From Rossellomorea vietnamensis NBRC 101237 (GTDB taxonomy: Bacteria > Bacillota > Bacilli > Bacillales > Bacillaceae_B), in NCBI RefSeq assembly GCF_001591825.1, contig NZ_BCVQ01000033.1:1-45827 (forward strand): 45,827 nucleotides of DNA, given 5' to 3'. This document shows, piece after piece, positions 15,988 through 25,327 of this stretch. How positions within the stretch are numbered: position 1 is the stretch's first letter; each line of letters begins with the position of its first letter. The notes below the pieces were generated by a model. The model was not told where the DNA came from and ran no database searches. It was given only the letters and a program-made list of their open reading frames with translations. The position numbers were made by a program, and so were the translations under genes.

Positions 15988-17166
15988 ATGTTAACAGCAT
16001 TACTCAACCGGCAAGTATTTACCACCATCCATTATTCCAGGGAAGAATTAAGAGGGTTAAGAAAGAGGGGTGCCTCATTTATCTGTCCCCATTGTTCTTC
16101 ACCGCTGACCATGAAAATCGGTAGCTGCAACGTACCCCATTTTGCCCATATCTCCCATGCAGATTGCGAGTTAGTAAGGGGGGAGACACCGCAACATCTA
16201 TTAAGTAAGCAGTTATTATACGACAGGGTCAGCTCCCTCTATACAAGTGTGAGTCTCGAACATTCCATTAAAGGGCTTAAGCAAGTCGCGGATATTTATG
16301 TGAAAACAGATACGGCAGAGATCGCCATCGAGATTCAGTGTTCAAGCATACCGATTTCTGAAATAGTACGCCGCACATATGGTTATCATCGACAGGGGAT
16401 CACCCCCTTTTGGATCCTGACACAGCCCCTTAAGTCGAAGAAGCTCCTGAGTCTAACGACCTTCCAACAAGCATTTATCCGATACTCTCCACATCTGGAT
16501 TATTTTATCCTTCATTTTCTTCCTGATAGAAGCATCTTTCAACTCTATCCTCATCTCCTTCCGGTTTCCACCACGGCATTTATGAGTGCAGCACCCATCA
16601 TCATCCCCGTTTCGGAGTTCACACTTCCTCCTTCCATTCCGAATGTTTCCGTTCTTCATCCCAGCTTTTTATCCCATTGGTACGATTTTAGAACGAAATG
16701 GATATACAACAAAATTCACTATAATAAAGCGAGGACAGATGTGTTTTTAAGGGAAGTATACGGCGAAGGGGATACGTTTTTATATTTGCCGCTTTATATT
16801 GGCATCCCTGTCATTCCCCATGGCATTCATATCAGAAATCACGAAGTGGAATGGCAATATTACGTATGGAAAGATTGTTTGAAAGAGAATGCGATTTCAG
16901 AGGAAAGTGTGTGCAGGGTGCTTAATAGAAGGATTGCAAATGGCCATATCGAGCTGCGTTCCCTTCCTCTCCTAAAAATCGATGAAGAGATAAAGAGAAT
17001 CGCAAGCGGGTATTTACGTTTACTTGAAGAGTTGCAGGTTCTCAGGAAAATAAATGATATGTATCAACTCACTGAGCCCTGGAGCTGCCCGGATCATTTT
17101 TCAGCCTACGAACAGCATAAACATGATTTTTTTCCTAGATGGAAGCATATATTAAAAAAGCTGTAA
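15988..17166 (+). CDS. coiA: Competence protein CoiA
   Basis: CoiA-family proteins are nuclease-like factors needed for recombination of DNA taken up in competence. The 392-residue protein has an N-terminal zinc-finger-like segment CPHC (with a downstream HFAH and DC). A restriction-endonuclease-like core follows, with the D...EIQ pattern (ADIYVK around residue 102, EIQCSS around 115), as in the CoiA family, then a long C-terminal helical region. ATG at 15988 is chosen because AAAAGGAGGTG lies five bases upstream; the frame is open back to 15919 through the cls terminator. I did not see a clear ComK box. The gene is followed by pepF as in B. subtilis (yjbF-yjbG). Confidence 0.9.
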   Translation: MLTALLNRQVFTTIHYSREELRGLRKRGASFICPHCSSPLTMKIGSCNVPHFAHISHADCELVRGETPQHLLSKQLLYDRVSSLYTSVSLEHSIKGLKQVADIYVKTDTAEIAIEIQCSSIPISEIVRRTYGYHRQGITPFWILTQPLKSKKLLSLTTFQQAFIRYSPHLDYFILHFLPDRSIFQLYPHLLPVSTTAFMSAAPIIIPVSEFTLPPSIPNVSVLHPSFLSHWYDFRTKWIYNKIHYNKARTDVFLREVYGEGDTFLYLPLYIGIPVIPHGIHIRNHEVEWQYYVWKDCLKENAISEESVCRVLNRRIANGHIELRSLPLLKIDEEIKRIASGYLRLLEELQVLRKINDMYQLTEPWSCPDHFSAYEQHKHDFFPRWKHILKKL

Positions 17167-17190
17167 GAAAGATTGTATTGTTGCAGGAAA

Positions 17191-17220
17191 TTGGTAGATG
17201 AGAGAGAATGTAACTATAAG
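17191..17220 (+). promoter_or_regulatory. Probable pepF promoter
   Basis: TTGGTA (17191-17196) and TATAAG (17215-17220) are 18 bases apart, 35 bases before the pepF start. Both hexamers are near consensus; no experimental start is known to me. Confidence 0.45.
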
Positions 17221-17221
17221 G

Positions 17222-17236
17222 AATTTTCTGTAGATT
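17222..17236 (+). promoter_or_regulatory. CodY-like box at the pepF transcription start
   Basis: AATTTTCTGTAGATT matches the CodY consensus AATTTTCWGAAAATT at 13 of 15 positions and lies just downstream of the -10, in the same arrangement as at oppA. This suggests that peptide uptake and intracellular peptide cleavage share nutrient control. Confidence 0.5.
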
Positions 17237-17254
17237 TCAGAATGGAGGATGTAT

Positions 17255-19078
17255 ATGTCAAAAGATACAGCTACTAAAAGTCTGCCTGGAAGAAAAGAGG
17301 TAGATGAAACGTTAACGTGGAGATTGGAAGATATTTTCGAAAGTGATGATGCGTGGGAGAAAGAATATAAAGAAATCCAAGGAATAACAAAGAGAGCAGA
17401 CGAATATAAGGGAACACTGGGTGATAGTGCAGATCAGCTTTATAAAGCATTTGCCTTCCAGGATAAAATAATGGAACGTATGGGGAAGGTGTATACATAT
17501 TCTCATATGCGCTATGACCAGGATACGACCAATTCCTATTATCAGGGTCTTGATGACCGTGCCAAAAGTCTTTATACACAGTTAGGGAGTAAGTTTGCTT
17601 ATTTGGTACCGGAAGTTCTATCGATTGACGAAGAGAAGCTGAATGGCTTCCTTGAAGAGAAGGATGAACTGAAAAAGTATAAGCATGCTTTAGAGGAAAT
17701 CAATCTTCAGCGTCCGCATGTTCTCTCCGCTGAAGAAGAAGCACTTTTGGCCCAGGCGTCTGAAGTGTTCAGTGCTGCAAGCAATACATTCGGCATGTTG
17801 AATAACGCAGACCTTGAGTTTCCGAGCATCAAAGATGAAAATGGGGAAGAAGTGGATATCACACACGGTCGTTTTATCCGTTTCCTGGAGAGCAGCGATC
17901 GCCGTGTCCGGGAAGAAGCCTTCAAAAAGGTCTATGAAACGTACGGGAAATTTGAAAACACATTCGCCTCAACGTTAAGCGGAGCGGTGAAGAAAGATAA
18001 TTTCGTCGCAAACGTCAGGCATTACGATTCGGCGAGACATGCGGCATTATCCAATAACAATATCCCTGAAGAAGTGTATGATAACCTTGTCGATACGGTG
18101 AATAAAAACCTTCATCTCCTCCAGCGTTATGTCAAGCTTCGTAAGAAAGTGCTTGGTCTGGATGAGGTTCATATGTATGATTTGTATACCCCACTCGTGA
18201 AGGAAGTCAAAATGGAGATAAGCTATGACGAAGCACAAAGCATGATCCTCGACGGACTGAAGCCACTGGGTGAGGAGTATGCCAATGTACTGAAAGAAGG
18301 ATTTGAGAATCGCTGGGTGGACGTTGTCGAAAATAAAGGAAAGAGAAGTGGTGCTTACTCATCCGGGGCATACGGTACCAATCCTTATATCCTCATGAAT
18401 TGGCAGGATAATGTAAACAATCTGTTCACACTGGCCCATGAATTCGGTCACAGTGTCCATAGTTACTATACGCGCAGTTCCCAACCTTACACGTACGGTC
18501 ATTACTCCATCTTTGTGGCAGAAGTCGCTTCCACTTGCAATGAAGCATTATTAAATGATTATCTGTTGAATACGATCGATGATGAGAAGAAAAGATTGTA
18601 CCTGTTGAATCATTATCTTGAAGGATTCAGAGGGACTGTTTTCCGTCAGACGATGTTTGCTGAATTCGAGCATCTAATCCATAAGAAAGCCCAGGAAGGA
18701 GAAGCGCTGACTTCGGAGTTCCTCACCAAACAGTATTATGAGTTGAATAAGAAGTATTTCGGGGAAGACATTTCGATTGATGAAGAGATTGGATTGGAAT
18801 GGGCTCGTATCCCCCATTTCTATTACAATTATTATGTATATCAATATGCTACAGGCTTCTCTGCAGCAACGGCCCTTAGTCAACAGATCCTGGAAGAAGG
18901 CGAACCTGCAGTGGAACGCTACATCGATTTCCTTAAAGCTGGAAGTTCCGATTACCCGATTGAAGTATTGAAGAAAGCAGGGGTGGATGTGACAACATCC
19001 AAACCGGTGGAAGATGCTTGTAAGGTCTTTGAAGAAAAGCTGAATGAAATGGAAGAACTGCTTGAAAAATTGCAATAA
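17255..19078 (+). CDS. pepF: Oligoendopeptidase F
   Basis: A cytoplasmic zinc metallopeptidase of family M3 that cleaves short oligopeptides. The 607-residue length is typical of the PepF1 group. The zinc site HEFGH is at residues 395-399, followed by the third ligand region with EVASTCNEALL about 30 residues on. ATG at 17255 follows GGAGG at six bases; an ATG two codons earlier overlaps the site. In B. subtilis PepF (YjbG) can interfere with sporulation by degrading the PhrA peptide. Its location between coiA and yjbH matches. It has its own promoter, CodY-like box and terminator. Confidence 0.96.
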   Translation: MSKDTATKSLPGRKEVDETLTWRLEDIFESDDAWEKEYKEIQGITKRADEYKGTLGDSADQLYKAFAFQDKIMERMGKVYTYSHMRYDQDTTNSYYQGLDDRAKSLYTQLGSKFAYLVPEVLSIDEEKLNGFLEEKDELKKYKHALEEINLQRPHVLSAEEEALLAQASEVFSAASNTFGMLNNADLEFPSIKDENGEEVDITHGRFIRFLESSDRRVREEAFKKVYETYGKFENTFASTLSGAVKKDNFVANVRHYDSARHAALSNNNIPEEVYDNLVDTVNKNLHLLQRYVKLRKKVLGLDEVHMYDLYTPLVKEVKMEISYDEAQSMILDGLKPLGEEYANVLKEGFENRWVDVVENKGKRSGAYSSGAYGTNPYILMNWQDNVNNLFTLAHEFGHSVHSYYTRSSQPYTYGHYSIFVAEVASTCNEALLNDYLLNTIDDEKKRLYLLNHYLEGFRGTVFRQTMFAEFEHLIHKKAQEGEALTSEFLTKQYYELNKKYFGEDISIDEEIGLEWARIPHFYYNYYVYQYATGFSAATALSQQILEEGEPAVERYIDFLKAGSSDYPIEVLKKAGVDVTTSKPVEDACKVFEEKLNEMEELLEKLQ

Positions 19079-19098
19079 ATAGAGACGATTATGAAAAG

Positions 19099-19142
19099 AA
19101 ACACCCTTCCTGAAGGTAACCTTTCAGGAGGGGTGTTTTTTC
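19099..19142 (+). terminator. pepF terminator
   Basis: A long stem, AAACACCCTTCCTGAAGG (from 19099) with CCTTTCAGGAGGGGTGTTT (19120-19138), is followed by T. Confidence 0.85.
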
Positions 19143-19170
19143 TTGGCACCTGATTATATAGGTCCGTCCC

Positions 19171-19359
19171 TCATTTCATGGATTTGAATCCCCTAAAGCG
19201 GTTACGGTTTCCCAGTGAGTGGAAGAAGAGGAGAAGGGAGAGAAAGAGGATGGGGGATGTAATATAAACCGGTACCAGGTGCATAAGTCCAAGGATATTT
19301 ATGAAGAAACTGATCACGATCAGTAGAAGGAGGATTCCGTATTTCATTTTTGAGAGCAT
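19171..19359 (-). CDS. Small two-helix membrane protein of unknown function
   Basis: The 62-residue product has two long hydrophobic stretches (about residues 7-27 and 33-48) and a basic C-terminal tail, NRNRFRGFKSMK, so the tail is probably cytoplasmic. ATG at 19359 is chosen since GGAGGG lies seven bases upstream on the minus strand; another in-frame ATG at 19365 is too close to that site. I do not recognise the family. It lies between pepF and the spxH terminator. The 280-base stretch upstream, to the spxH stop, holds no other gene. Confidence 0.55.
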   Translation of the reverse strand: MLSKMKYGILLLLIVISFFINILGLMHLVPVYITSPILFLSLLLFFHSLGNRNRFRGFKSMK

Positions 19360-19572
19360 AGCCATTCCCTCCGAGCATTGTCTTATTACCATGTATATGA
19401 AGGGGAAATGGAGAACATGAATCGATTTTGACAATATTGTGAAATACCATACAAACAACTTGCCAATACAAGTGGATACGTGATATATTATCAGTGTGAA
19501 GTTGATCACAAGCAAACATATACCCCTTTGTTTGACCGTGAAAAATTTCTCCCATCCCCTTTGTTCGTATTG

Positions 19573-19604
19573 AAAAACCGATGTTGGAAACAACATCGGC
19601 TTTT
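19573..19604 (-). terminator. spxH terminator, probably bidirectional
   Basis: A perfect 9-bp stem, CCGATGTTG (19578-19586) with CAACATCGG (19591-19599), closes on a four-base loop. T-runs on both strands make it usable from either direction. Confidence 0.8.
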
Positions 19605-19639
19605 CTTGTTTATACGGCTGTTTAATTATATTGAAATAA

Positions 19640-20506
19640 TTATTGACTAATATATTTCCAAAAGGTTCCGTGCTTTGCAGGGAGCTTTTTCACTTTTTGC
19701 TGAAGCGTCCATTTCTTCATTTGTTTTTCTACTTCTTCTACCGATAAATCGTACACAACGGCTATTTCCTTCGATGCGACAACCCGATAATACTTCATGA
19801 ATACATCCAGTGGAGGCAATGGCTGTTTTTCCGGCTTTGTTGCAAGCATTTCTTCAATGATGTGTACGTATACCTCATAGGAATACAATCCTGTAATCTT
19901 TAGTCCCTCATCTTCAATATTCTCATTGAAGAAGACAAGTGTCGGAATTTCCTCAACTTCCATTTCAGACGTGATTTTGACATCACATTGAAACGCTTTG
20001 GATGCGGAAGAAGAGTTGATATCGTTCATGAATTCCGTGAGATCAAGCTTGGCTGCCTGTGCGCATTCCTTCAGTACCTCGATATTGGAGATGTCTTGTT
20101 TCTGAAGGAATAATCGTTCTTGTAAAAAACGTAAAAAGCGGATCCCCGAGTGCTTTCCTTGAAGTTCTGCCGCTTTAATGGCGAATGAAGCGAGATAGGG
20201 TGAATCAATTGGATTCTCTATCCACAGGCTCCCGTCACAGGACATACCGGAGCGACTCGCTGTTTTATCCCATTGCTGTGCCAGATCTTCCTTCTTCCGT
20301 TTCGTCGCCAGGTTCAATGAGGCGAGCTGCCCGCTTAGAATGTAGCGGATTCGGAAGTATTGTCCATACTCAATGTGCAATTTCTTTAAGATTGGTTCAA
20401 GCGCCCAGCATTCCGGGCAAAGAGGGTCAACAAACATATATATTTCCAGAGGTTTCTTGTCACGCCCACACCCTTTCAGGTGATGCCAGCTAGTTGTTCT
20501 AGTCAA
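19640..20506 (-). CDS. spxH: YjbH (SpxH), ClpXP adaptor for Spx degradation
   Basis: YjbH binds Spx and presents it to ClpXP, keeping Spx low in unstressed cells. The 288-residue protein is a DsbA-like thioredoxin-fold protein. A CPEC motif is at residues 30-33 inside LEIYMFVDPLCPECWALEP, preceded by a short His-His and Cys segment (H8, H9, C13), in the place where B. subtilis YjbH has its zinc-binding His/Cys-rich tail. The C-terminal region PPLDVFMKYYRVVASKEIA is conserved. It overlaps yjbI by eight bases, so the two are translationally coupled, as in B. subtilis. Aggregation-dependent control of YjbH under disulfide stress is known for the family, not shown here. Confidence 0.95.
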   Translation of the reverse strand: MTRTTSWHHLKGCGRDKKPLEIYMFVDPLCPECWALEPILKKLHIEYGQYFRIRYILSGQLASLNLATKRKKEDLAQQWDKTASRSGMSCDGSLWIENPIDSPYLASFAIKAAELQGKHSGIRFLRFLQERLFLQKQDISNIEVLKECAQAAKLDLTEFMNDINSSSASKAFQCDVKITSEMEVEEIPTLVFFNENIEDEGLKITGLYSYEVYVHIIEEMLATKPEKQPLPPLDVFMKYYRVVASKEIAVVYDLSVEEVEKQMKKWTLQQKVKKLPAKHGTFWKYISQ

Positions 20507-20900
20507 TGGAAGAACCCTTGGGTGTTTCAGTATTTACCATATGATGGGCGGTTAATACTAGTCTGTGAAAAAAGTCATCCCTTACAGGACCCTCTAGGTT
20601 GACCTCATCCATTGCATCATGCATACAACTTAACCAAGCCTTAGCCCGTGACTCTGTGATGGGAAAGGGGAGGTGCCTTGCACGCAGCATGGGGTGTCCG
20701 TGTTCTTCTGTATAAAGAGCCGGTCCACCTAAATATTGAGTTAGGAATTGTTTCTGTTTACGAGCTGTCTCGGTTAAATCATCCGGAAAGATCGGTGATA
20801 ACTCAGGATGATTTGATACTCTATTATAAAAGGCTTCAACGAGCATGGAGAGTTTCTTTTCGCCGATAAGATTATAAGGCATTTGTGGTTTCTCGACCAT
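20499..20900 (-). CDS. yjbI: YjbI, group II truncated hemoglobin
   Basis: A small heme protein of 133 residues with the 2/2 globin fold. Tyr in EAFYNRV (about residue 24) is the B10 position and His in MLRARHLPF near residue 75 fits the proximal heme ligand. A conserved WLSCMHDAM lies in the G helix region. ATG at 20900 is chosen because AAGGAGTC precedes it by six bases; the frame extends to 20963 without a site. It is first gene of the yjbI-yjbH unit. Peroxidase-like or oxygen-binding activity has been reported for homologues. Confidence 0.93.
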   Translation of the reverse strand: MVEKPQMPYNLIGEKKLSMLVEAFYNRVSNHPELSPIFPDDLTETARKQKQFLTQYLGGPALYTEEHGHPMLRARHLPFPITESRAKAWLSCMHDAMDEVNLEGPVRDDFFHRLVLTAHHMVNTETPKGSSID

Positions 20901-21027
20901 AAGAATGACTCCTTTTTCCTTAGATTGTATGTTCATTCTAGCAAGCATTCTTTCATATCTCAAACAAATCGCCTTACATCAACTGATTATTCCTAAATTA
21001 GTGTAGCCCGCTTTTGTCACTCTATTC

Positions 21028-21054
21028 CCAAATCCCATGAAATAGTGGGAAATA
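21028..21054. repeat. Imperfect hairpin upstream of yjbI
   Basis: CTATTCCCA and TGGGAAATAG face each other around 21022-21056 with one bulged base, within the 200-base gap between cwlQ and yjbI. A further AGCCC/GGGCT pair lies outside. It is upstream of the yjbI start on the minus strand; function unknown. Confidence 0.3.
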
Positions 21055-21102
21055 GGGCTGAAGAGTCAATCAGGGTCGATTGGACCACATCCGCGTCATC
21101 AA

Positions 21103-21131
21103 AAAAAGCGGGCCTATGCGGCCTGCTTTTT
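21103..21131 (-). terminator. cwlQ terminator
   Basis: AAAAAGCGGGCC (21103-21114) pairs with GGCCTGCTTTTT (21120-21131) with one G-U. On the minus strand it ends in a T-run. Confidence 0.85.
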
Positions 21132-21148
21132 GAATGATGACGGGATCG

Positions 21149-21790
21149 TTAGGCAAAATAGCGATCCGTCACTTTTTTTACATAGGAAGTGGTTTCTTTG
21201 AACGGTGGAATACCGTTGTATTTATCAACGTTTCCGGGACCTGCATTGTAGGCAGCCAGTGCAAGGTGGATGTCTCCATTGTACTTATCGAGCATTTGCT
21301 TTAAATATTTTGTACCGGCAAAAACATTCTCTTCCGGATCGAATACATTGTTGACCCCAAGTCCTCGTGCGGTGCTCGGCATGAGCTGCATCAATCCGGT
21401 GGCGCCTGCAGGGCTGACGGCATCCGGATTGAAATTGGACTCCTGTTTAATGACGGCTTGAATCAATTTTTTTGGAATGGCATAGTGATCCGCTGCCCGG
21501 CTGATGATTTCATCGATCTCCTCCGGGGCATTCCAGTTCGACTTGTTTAGAGCCGAAAGGGGATTGATGCCTATAGGGACCGAACTGGCGGATTGGGTCA
21601 GGTGGGCTCCATTGACGGCTCCAAGTGTTTGATTCAAATCTATATTTTGTTGGCTTGGTTGTAGGGCACTTGTTAATAATTGTTGAAATAAATCATTCGA
21701 TTGACCGGTTGTATCCTGGAAAGAAGATACGGACCCGAGACTGTTCAAGGCTTGAAGCTCCATCATCGTTCTCAACTGTTGGACATTCAT
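21149..21790 (-). CDS. cwlQ: Lytic transglycosylase, YjbJ/CwlQ type
   Basis: A peptidoglycan-cleaving enzyme. The 213-residue protein has a low-complexity Gln- and Ser-rich N-terminal half and a C-terminal SLT domain. The catalytic glutamate is E117 in KQESNFN, followed by [10 protein letters not shown] and AYNAGPGNV near residue 187, all hallmarks of soluble lytic transglycosylases. No classic signal peptide is seen, which is also the case for B. subtilis CwlQ. The product may therefore be exported by another route. AGAGGAGT lies before the ATG. The gene is alone between the yjbI and yjbK units. Confidence 0.9.
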   Translation of the reverse strand: MNVQQLRTMMELQALNSLGSVSSFQDTTGQSNDLFQQLLTSALQPSQQNIDLNQTLGAVNGAHLTQSASSVPIGINPLSALNKSNWNAPEEIDEIISRAADHYAIPKKLIQAVIKQESNFNPDAVSPAGATGLMQLMPSTARGLGVNNVFDPEENVFAGTKYLKQMLDKYNGDIHLALAAYNAGPGNVDKYNGIPPFKETTSYVKKVTDRYFA

Positions 21791-21837
21791 ATATTTGACT
21801 CCTCTTTAATAAAACGCTTATTCGTATTCTATATCGG

Positions 21838-22425
21838 TCATGATCGATCCTGTTTTAATTTCTCCAAGTAAAATCGTTTGATTTTATTATCTGTCTGACG
21901 AAGTGGGATCTGATGCTGGTCGAGTAATTCCAGGAATATCGCTTCGCCTGATGTACGTTCTTTCACTTCATATTCGAGCTCATAGTCTTCCTTTTGCAGG
22001 TAAGTGCTATGGTCGAAGACAAGGAGACCATCCCTGTAAGGGATTTCAACCCTGCTGGTTGAGAGTGTGCCGAAGTGTTGCAGGGACTCATAAGCGATGG
22101 AAAGGGAGTTCAGCACATCTCTGACTTCACCTTCCGGGAATAGCCCATCATGTAAAAGGGAATACGATTGGTCTTTGGATAAGGGTTGATTCGTCTCCAG
22201 GAGATCTTCTTTCAAAGGGGTCTTTAACGTCAACGTATACGTCCCGTTTTTCTCGCGGATCCGGAGGGCAGACTGCATCTCCTTTAATTGATAATCCGAT
22301 GTATCGAAATAATGATTATCCTGAGAAATGAAATCTTCCTCCTTTATATGAAAATGTGAAGTCAATCGGTTGAATTCTTCTTCTGTTACAAGATTCTTAA
22401 ACTCAATTTCAATTTCCTGTGCCAT
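21838..22425 (-). CDS. yjbK: YjbK, CYTH domain phosphatase
   Basis: CYTH proteins hydrolyse or cyclise triphosphate substrates with a metal-binding tunnel fold. The 195-residue protein starts with the signature EIEIEFK (residues 4-10) and shows alternating charged residues along strands (ALRIREKNGTYTLTLKTP, ELEYEVKE), as expected of the tunnel. ATG at 22425 is chosen because GGAAAGGA lies upstream with eight bases spacing. It is transcribed divergently from yjbL. The physiological substrate is unknown; inorganic tripolyphosphate hydrolysis is reported for bacterial members. Confidence 0.9.
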   Translation of the reverse strand: MAQEIEIEFKNLVTEEEFNRLTSHFHIKEEDFISQDNHYFDTSDYQLKEMQSALRIREKNGTYTLTLKTPLKEDLLETNQPLSKDQSYSLLHDGLFPEGEVRDVLNSLSIAYESLQHFGTLSTSRVEIPYRDGLLVFDHSTYLQKEDYELEYEVKERTSGEAIFLELLDQHQIPLRQTDNKIKRFYLEKLKQDRS

Positions 22426-22553
22426 TACAAGCATCCTTTCCTTGCATACTCCCTCTATTATCTCTTTAATAAAAGGGAACTTCAATATTTAGATGAAATG
22501 GTTTTCTTATGTTAAAATGGTACTGATTGTTTAATGGAAGGATGAAGAAAAGC

Positions 22554-22928
22554 ATGAGGAAAATTATTCAGTTTAACCACACAACATATGAAAAAGGGAC
22601 ATTATATTTACATACGGACCAGTCGGAACTCTTAAAAGGTACAACGGCGGCAGGTCAGATCATTGCAGATTCCGATCGCTATGCTTTCGTATACTTAGCT
22701 GAAAATGAAGAGGAATATGTATACTTATATTTGGAAGAGTCAATCTGGCCGGAATTAAAAAAAGCCCTTCATGAAAAAGCGGCAGTCGTGGCAAAAAGTG
22801 AAAAAGATTCACTGGAATTAACTCAATTCATAGAAGAGCTTGAGTATCTCATAGATAATATAGAAGGAAACGGGAACTACGGTGACGAAATGGTTAATAA
22901 GGTAGAGAACGTATTTCTTGAAAAGTAG
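22554..22928 (+). CDS. yjbL: YjbL, UPF0738 family protein
   Basis: The 124-residue acidic protein starts MRKIIQFNHTTYEKGTL and has no membrane segment or catalytic motif that I recognise. It matches the UPF0738 group by position and general sequence. It is the first gene of a four-gene unit with yjbM, nadK and yjbO. ATG at 22554 is chosen with GGAAGGA about eleven bases upstream; an ATG at 22542 overlaps that site. Its role next to an alarmone synthetase is unknown. Confidence 0.8.
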   Translation: MRKIIQFNHTTYEKGTLYLHTDQSELLKGTTAAGQIIADSDRYAFVYLAENEEEYVYLYLEESIWPELKKALHEKAAVVAKSEKDSLELTQFIEELEYLIDNIEGNGNYGDEMVNKVENVFLEK

Positions 22929-22947
22929 GCGTTTAGAGGTGAGGGGA

Positions 22948-23610
22948 ATGAATCACTGGGAACAATTTTTGGCTCCCTACAAGCAGGCGGTTGATGAATT
23001 AAAGATTAAGCTTAAGGGGATGAGGGGAGAATATGAACTTCATAACACTCATTCTCCCATTGAATTCGTGACTGGCAGAGTTAAACCGATCGCGAGTATC
23101 CTTGATAAAGCAAATCAAAAAGGAATCAAGCTATCCAACATTGGAACAGAATTGCAGGACATCGCAGGACTAAGGATGATGTGTCAATTTGTAGAGGATA
23201 TTCATGTGGTGGTGGAAAAGCTCCGTGGGCGCAAGGATTTTACGATTGTTGAAGAACGGGACTATGTGACTCACAAGAAACAAAGCGGATACCGTTCATA
23301 TCATGTCGTCATCGACTATCCGGTACAAACGATCCACGGTGAAAAGAACATCCTGGTGGAAATTCAAATCCGCACGCTTTCGATGAATTTCTGGGCTACG
23401 ATCGAACATTCGTTGAATTATAAGTACAGTGGACAAATTCCTGAACAGATCCGTCATCGCTTGCAAAGTGCTGCTGAAGCGGCATTCAGGCTGGATGAAG
23501 AAATGAGTTTGATCCGTGAAGAAATCCAGGAAGCCCAGGTCATTTTCACAAACAAAAAGGATAAAGACCAGCGTGGCTCTGAACCTAAACAGCAGGGGGT
23601 AAATGAATGA
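22948..23610 (+). CDS. yjbM: Small alarmone synthetase YjbM (SAS1/RelQ type)
   Basis: Synthesises (p)ppGpp from ATP and GDP or GTP, without a hydrolase domain. The 220-residue protein carries the RelA/SpoT synthetase domain: [17 protein letters not shown] near residue 42, [16 protein letters not shown] near 72, [16 protein letters not shown], and EIQIRT near 140. Length fits the single-domain tetrameric enzyme. The ATG at 22948 has AGAGGTG upstream; longer frames exist. The stop overlaps the nadK start by four bases, so ppGpp synthesis and NAD kinase are co-translated. Confidence 0.95.
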   Translation: MNHWEQFLAPYKQAVDELKIKLKGMRGEYELHNTHSPIEFVTGRVKPIASILDKANQKGIKLSNIGTELQDIAGLRMMCQFVEDIHVVVEKLRGRKDFTIVEERDYVTHKKQSGYRSYHVVIDYPVQTIHGEKNILVEIQIRTLSMNFWATIEHSLNYKYSGQIPEQIRHRLQSAAEAAFRLDEEMSLIREEIQEAQVIFTNKKDKDQRGSEPKQQGVNE

Positions 23611-24404
23611 AGTTCGCTATTACATCAAAAGGTGATTCCAAGTCCAATACACTGATGCATAAAATGAGAACATATCTCCAGGATTTCAACTTGACCTATG
23701 ATGATGATCAACCCGATATCGTCATTTCAGTCGGTGGGGACGGTACACTGCTATATGCGTTTCACCGCTATAGATCAAGGCTTGATAAGACAGCCTTTGT
23801 TGGTGTGCATACGGGTCACCTCGGCTTTTATGCAGACTGGGTGCCGGAAGAAATCGAGAAACTTGTCATTGCCATCGCCAAGACACCCTATCAGATCATT
23901 GAATATCCACTGTTGGAAACGATTATCCGTTATCAGCATGGTGGAAAAGAGACCCGTTATCTTGCTTTGAATGAATCAACGGTCAAAAGCGTCGAAGGGA
24001 CCCTGGTGATGGATGTGGAAATCAGGGGGCAGCATTTTGAACGGTTCAGGGGCGACGGATTATGCCTGTCCACTCCTTCAGGCAGTACGGCCTATAATAA
24101 GGCACTGGGAGGAGCGATCATTCACCCGTCCTTACCCGCCATCCAATTCGCTGAAATGGCTTCCATCAATAATCGGGTGTTCCGTACCATCGGATCGCCC
24201 CTCATTTTACCTGCACATCACACATGCATGCTGAAGCCTGTGAATGGACCGGACTTCCTGGTGACGATCGATCATCTCTCCCTCCTTCACAAAGACGTGA
24301 AAAGCATTCAATATCGTGTAGCAGATGAGAAAATCCGCTTTGCACGCTTCCGTCCTTTCCCGTTCTGGAAACGGGTGCATGATTCATTTGTAGCGGATGA
24401 ATAA
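23607..24404 (+). CDS. nadK: NAD kinase
   Basis: Phosphorylates NAD to NADP using ATP. The 265-residue length is standard. The ATP-binding GGDGT is at residues 43-47, LNESTVK near 121 provides the conserved Asn-Glu, and [18 protein letters not shown] is the second conserved block. ATGA overlaps the yjbM stop by four bases and TAATGG overlaps the yjbO start by one. Bacillus has two NAD kinases; by position this is the PpnKA (YjbN) type. Confidence 0.96.
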   Translation: MKFAITSKGDSKSNTLMHKMRTYLQDFNLTYDDDQPDIVISVGGDGTLLYAFHRYRSRLDKTAFVGVHTGHLGFYADWVPEEIEKLVIAIAKTPYQIIEYPLLETIIRYQHGGKETRYLALNESTVKSVEGTLVMDVEIRGQHFERFRGDGLCLSTPSGSTAYNKALGGAIIHPSLPAIQFAEMASINNRVFRTIGSPLILPAHHTCMLKPVNGPDFLVTIDHLSLLHKDVKSIQYRVADEKIRFARFRPFPFWKRVHDSFVADE

Positions 24405-25327
24405 TGGAGAATGGTAAGGTGAAGGGATATACGCTAAAATGGTGCATCCCTTCAACCTATGAGGGGAAGCTGATGAGAGAGTTTCTGATCGATCAACAAT
24501 TGTCAAAGCGTACATTGACGGCAGTCAAGTTTGACGGAGGAAGGATCACCATCAATGGTAAAGAAGAAAATGTCCGGTATCCACTTACTACAGGGGATCT
24601 TCTTGAGGTGAGATTTCCTGTAGAAAGATCAAGTGAAACGTTGGTGGCAGAAAAGATCCCCCTCTCAATCATTTACGAAGATGATGACGTGCTCGTTGTG
24701 GACAAACCGTGGGGGATGAAAACGATCCCCACGAAAGAGGAGCCCAAAGGAAGTCTTGCAAATGCCCTATTAGGATATTTCAATCAAATGGACCTCGCTT
24801 CAACGGTACACATCGTTACCCGATTGGATAAAGACACATCTGGACTGGTACTCGTGGCAAAACACCGCCACGTTCATCATCTCTTCAGCCTTCAGCAGAA
24901 GGAAAGGGAAATCAACCGGACCTATGAAGCCTTTGCAGAAGGGGTCATGAAGGGATTCGGGTCGATAGAAGAACCAATCGGAAGGAAATCCGACAGCATC
25001 ATTGAAAGAGAAGTGCGGTCAGATGGACAATATGCCCTGACCCATTACAGGGTGGAAAAGCAGTTCCCTGAATTTGCACACTTGGAATTGAAGCTGGAAA
25101 CAGGCAGGACCCATCAGATCCGTGTTCATCTTTCCTTCTTGGGCCATCCTCTTGCGGGAGATGATTTATATGGCGGAAGTGTTAAGCTGATAGGCAGACA
25201 GGCCCTTCATTGTAAAAGACTGCACTTTTTCCATCCGATTATGAAAAAATGGATGGGCTTGGAGTGCCCCATGCCCGATGATATGAGGAGTCTGCTTGAT
25301 AGACAGGAAGAGATCCCTTTCAGGTAA
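24404..25327 (+). CDS. yjbO: RluD-type pseudouridine synthase YjbO
   Basis: Converts uridines of ribosomal RNA to pseudouridine; the exact target is not evident. The 307-residue protein has an N-terminal S4-like segment (FLIDQQLSKRTLTAVKFDGG) and the RluA/RluD catalytic core with HIVTRLDKDTSGLVLVAK; the catalytic aspartate is D142. GRTHQIRVH near residue 234 is the other family signature. It is the last gene of the yjbL-yjbM-nadK-yjbO unit. The hairpin that ends the operon begins inside its last codons. Confidence 0.93.
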   Translation: MENGKVKGYTLKWCIPSTYEGKLMREFLIDQQLSKRTLTAVKFDGGRITINGKEENVRYPLTTGDLLEVRFPVERSSETLVAEKIPLSIIYEDDDVLVVDKPWGMKTIPTKEEPKGSLANALLGYFNQMDLASTVHIVTRLDKDTSGLVLVAKHRHVHHLFSLQQKEREINRTYEAFAEGVMKGFGSIEEPIGRKSDSIIEREVRSDGQYALTHYRVEKQFPEFAHLELKLETGRTHQIRVHLSFLGHPLAGDDLYGGSVKLIGRQALHCKRLHFFHPIMKKWMGLECPMPDDMRSLLDRQEEIPFR

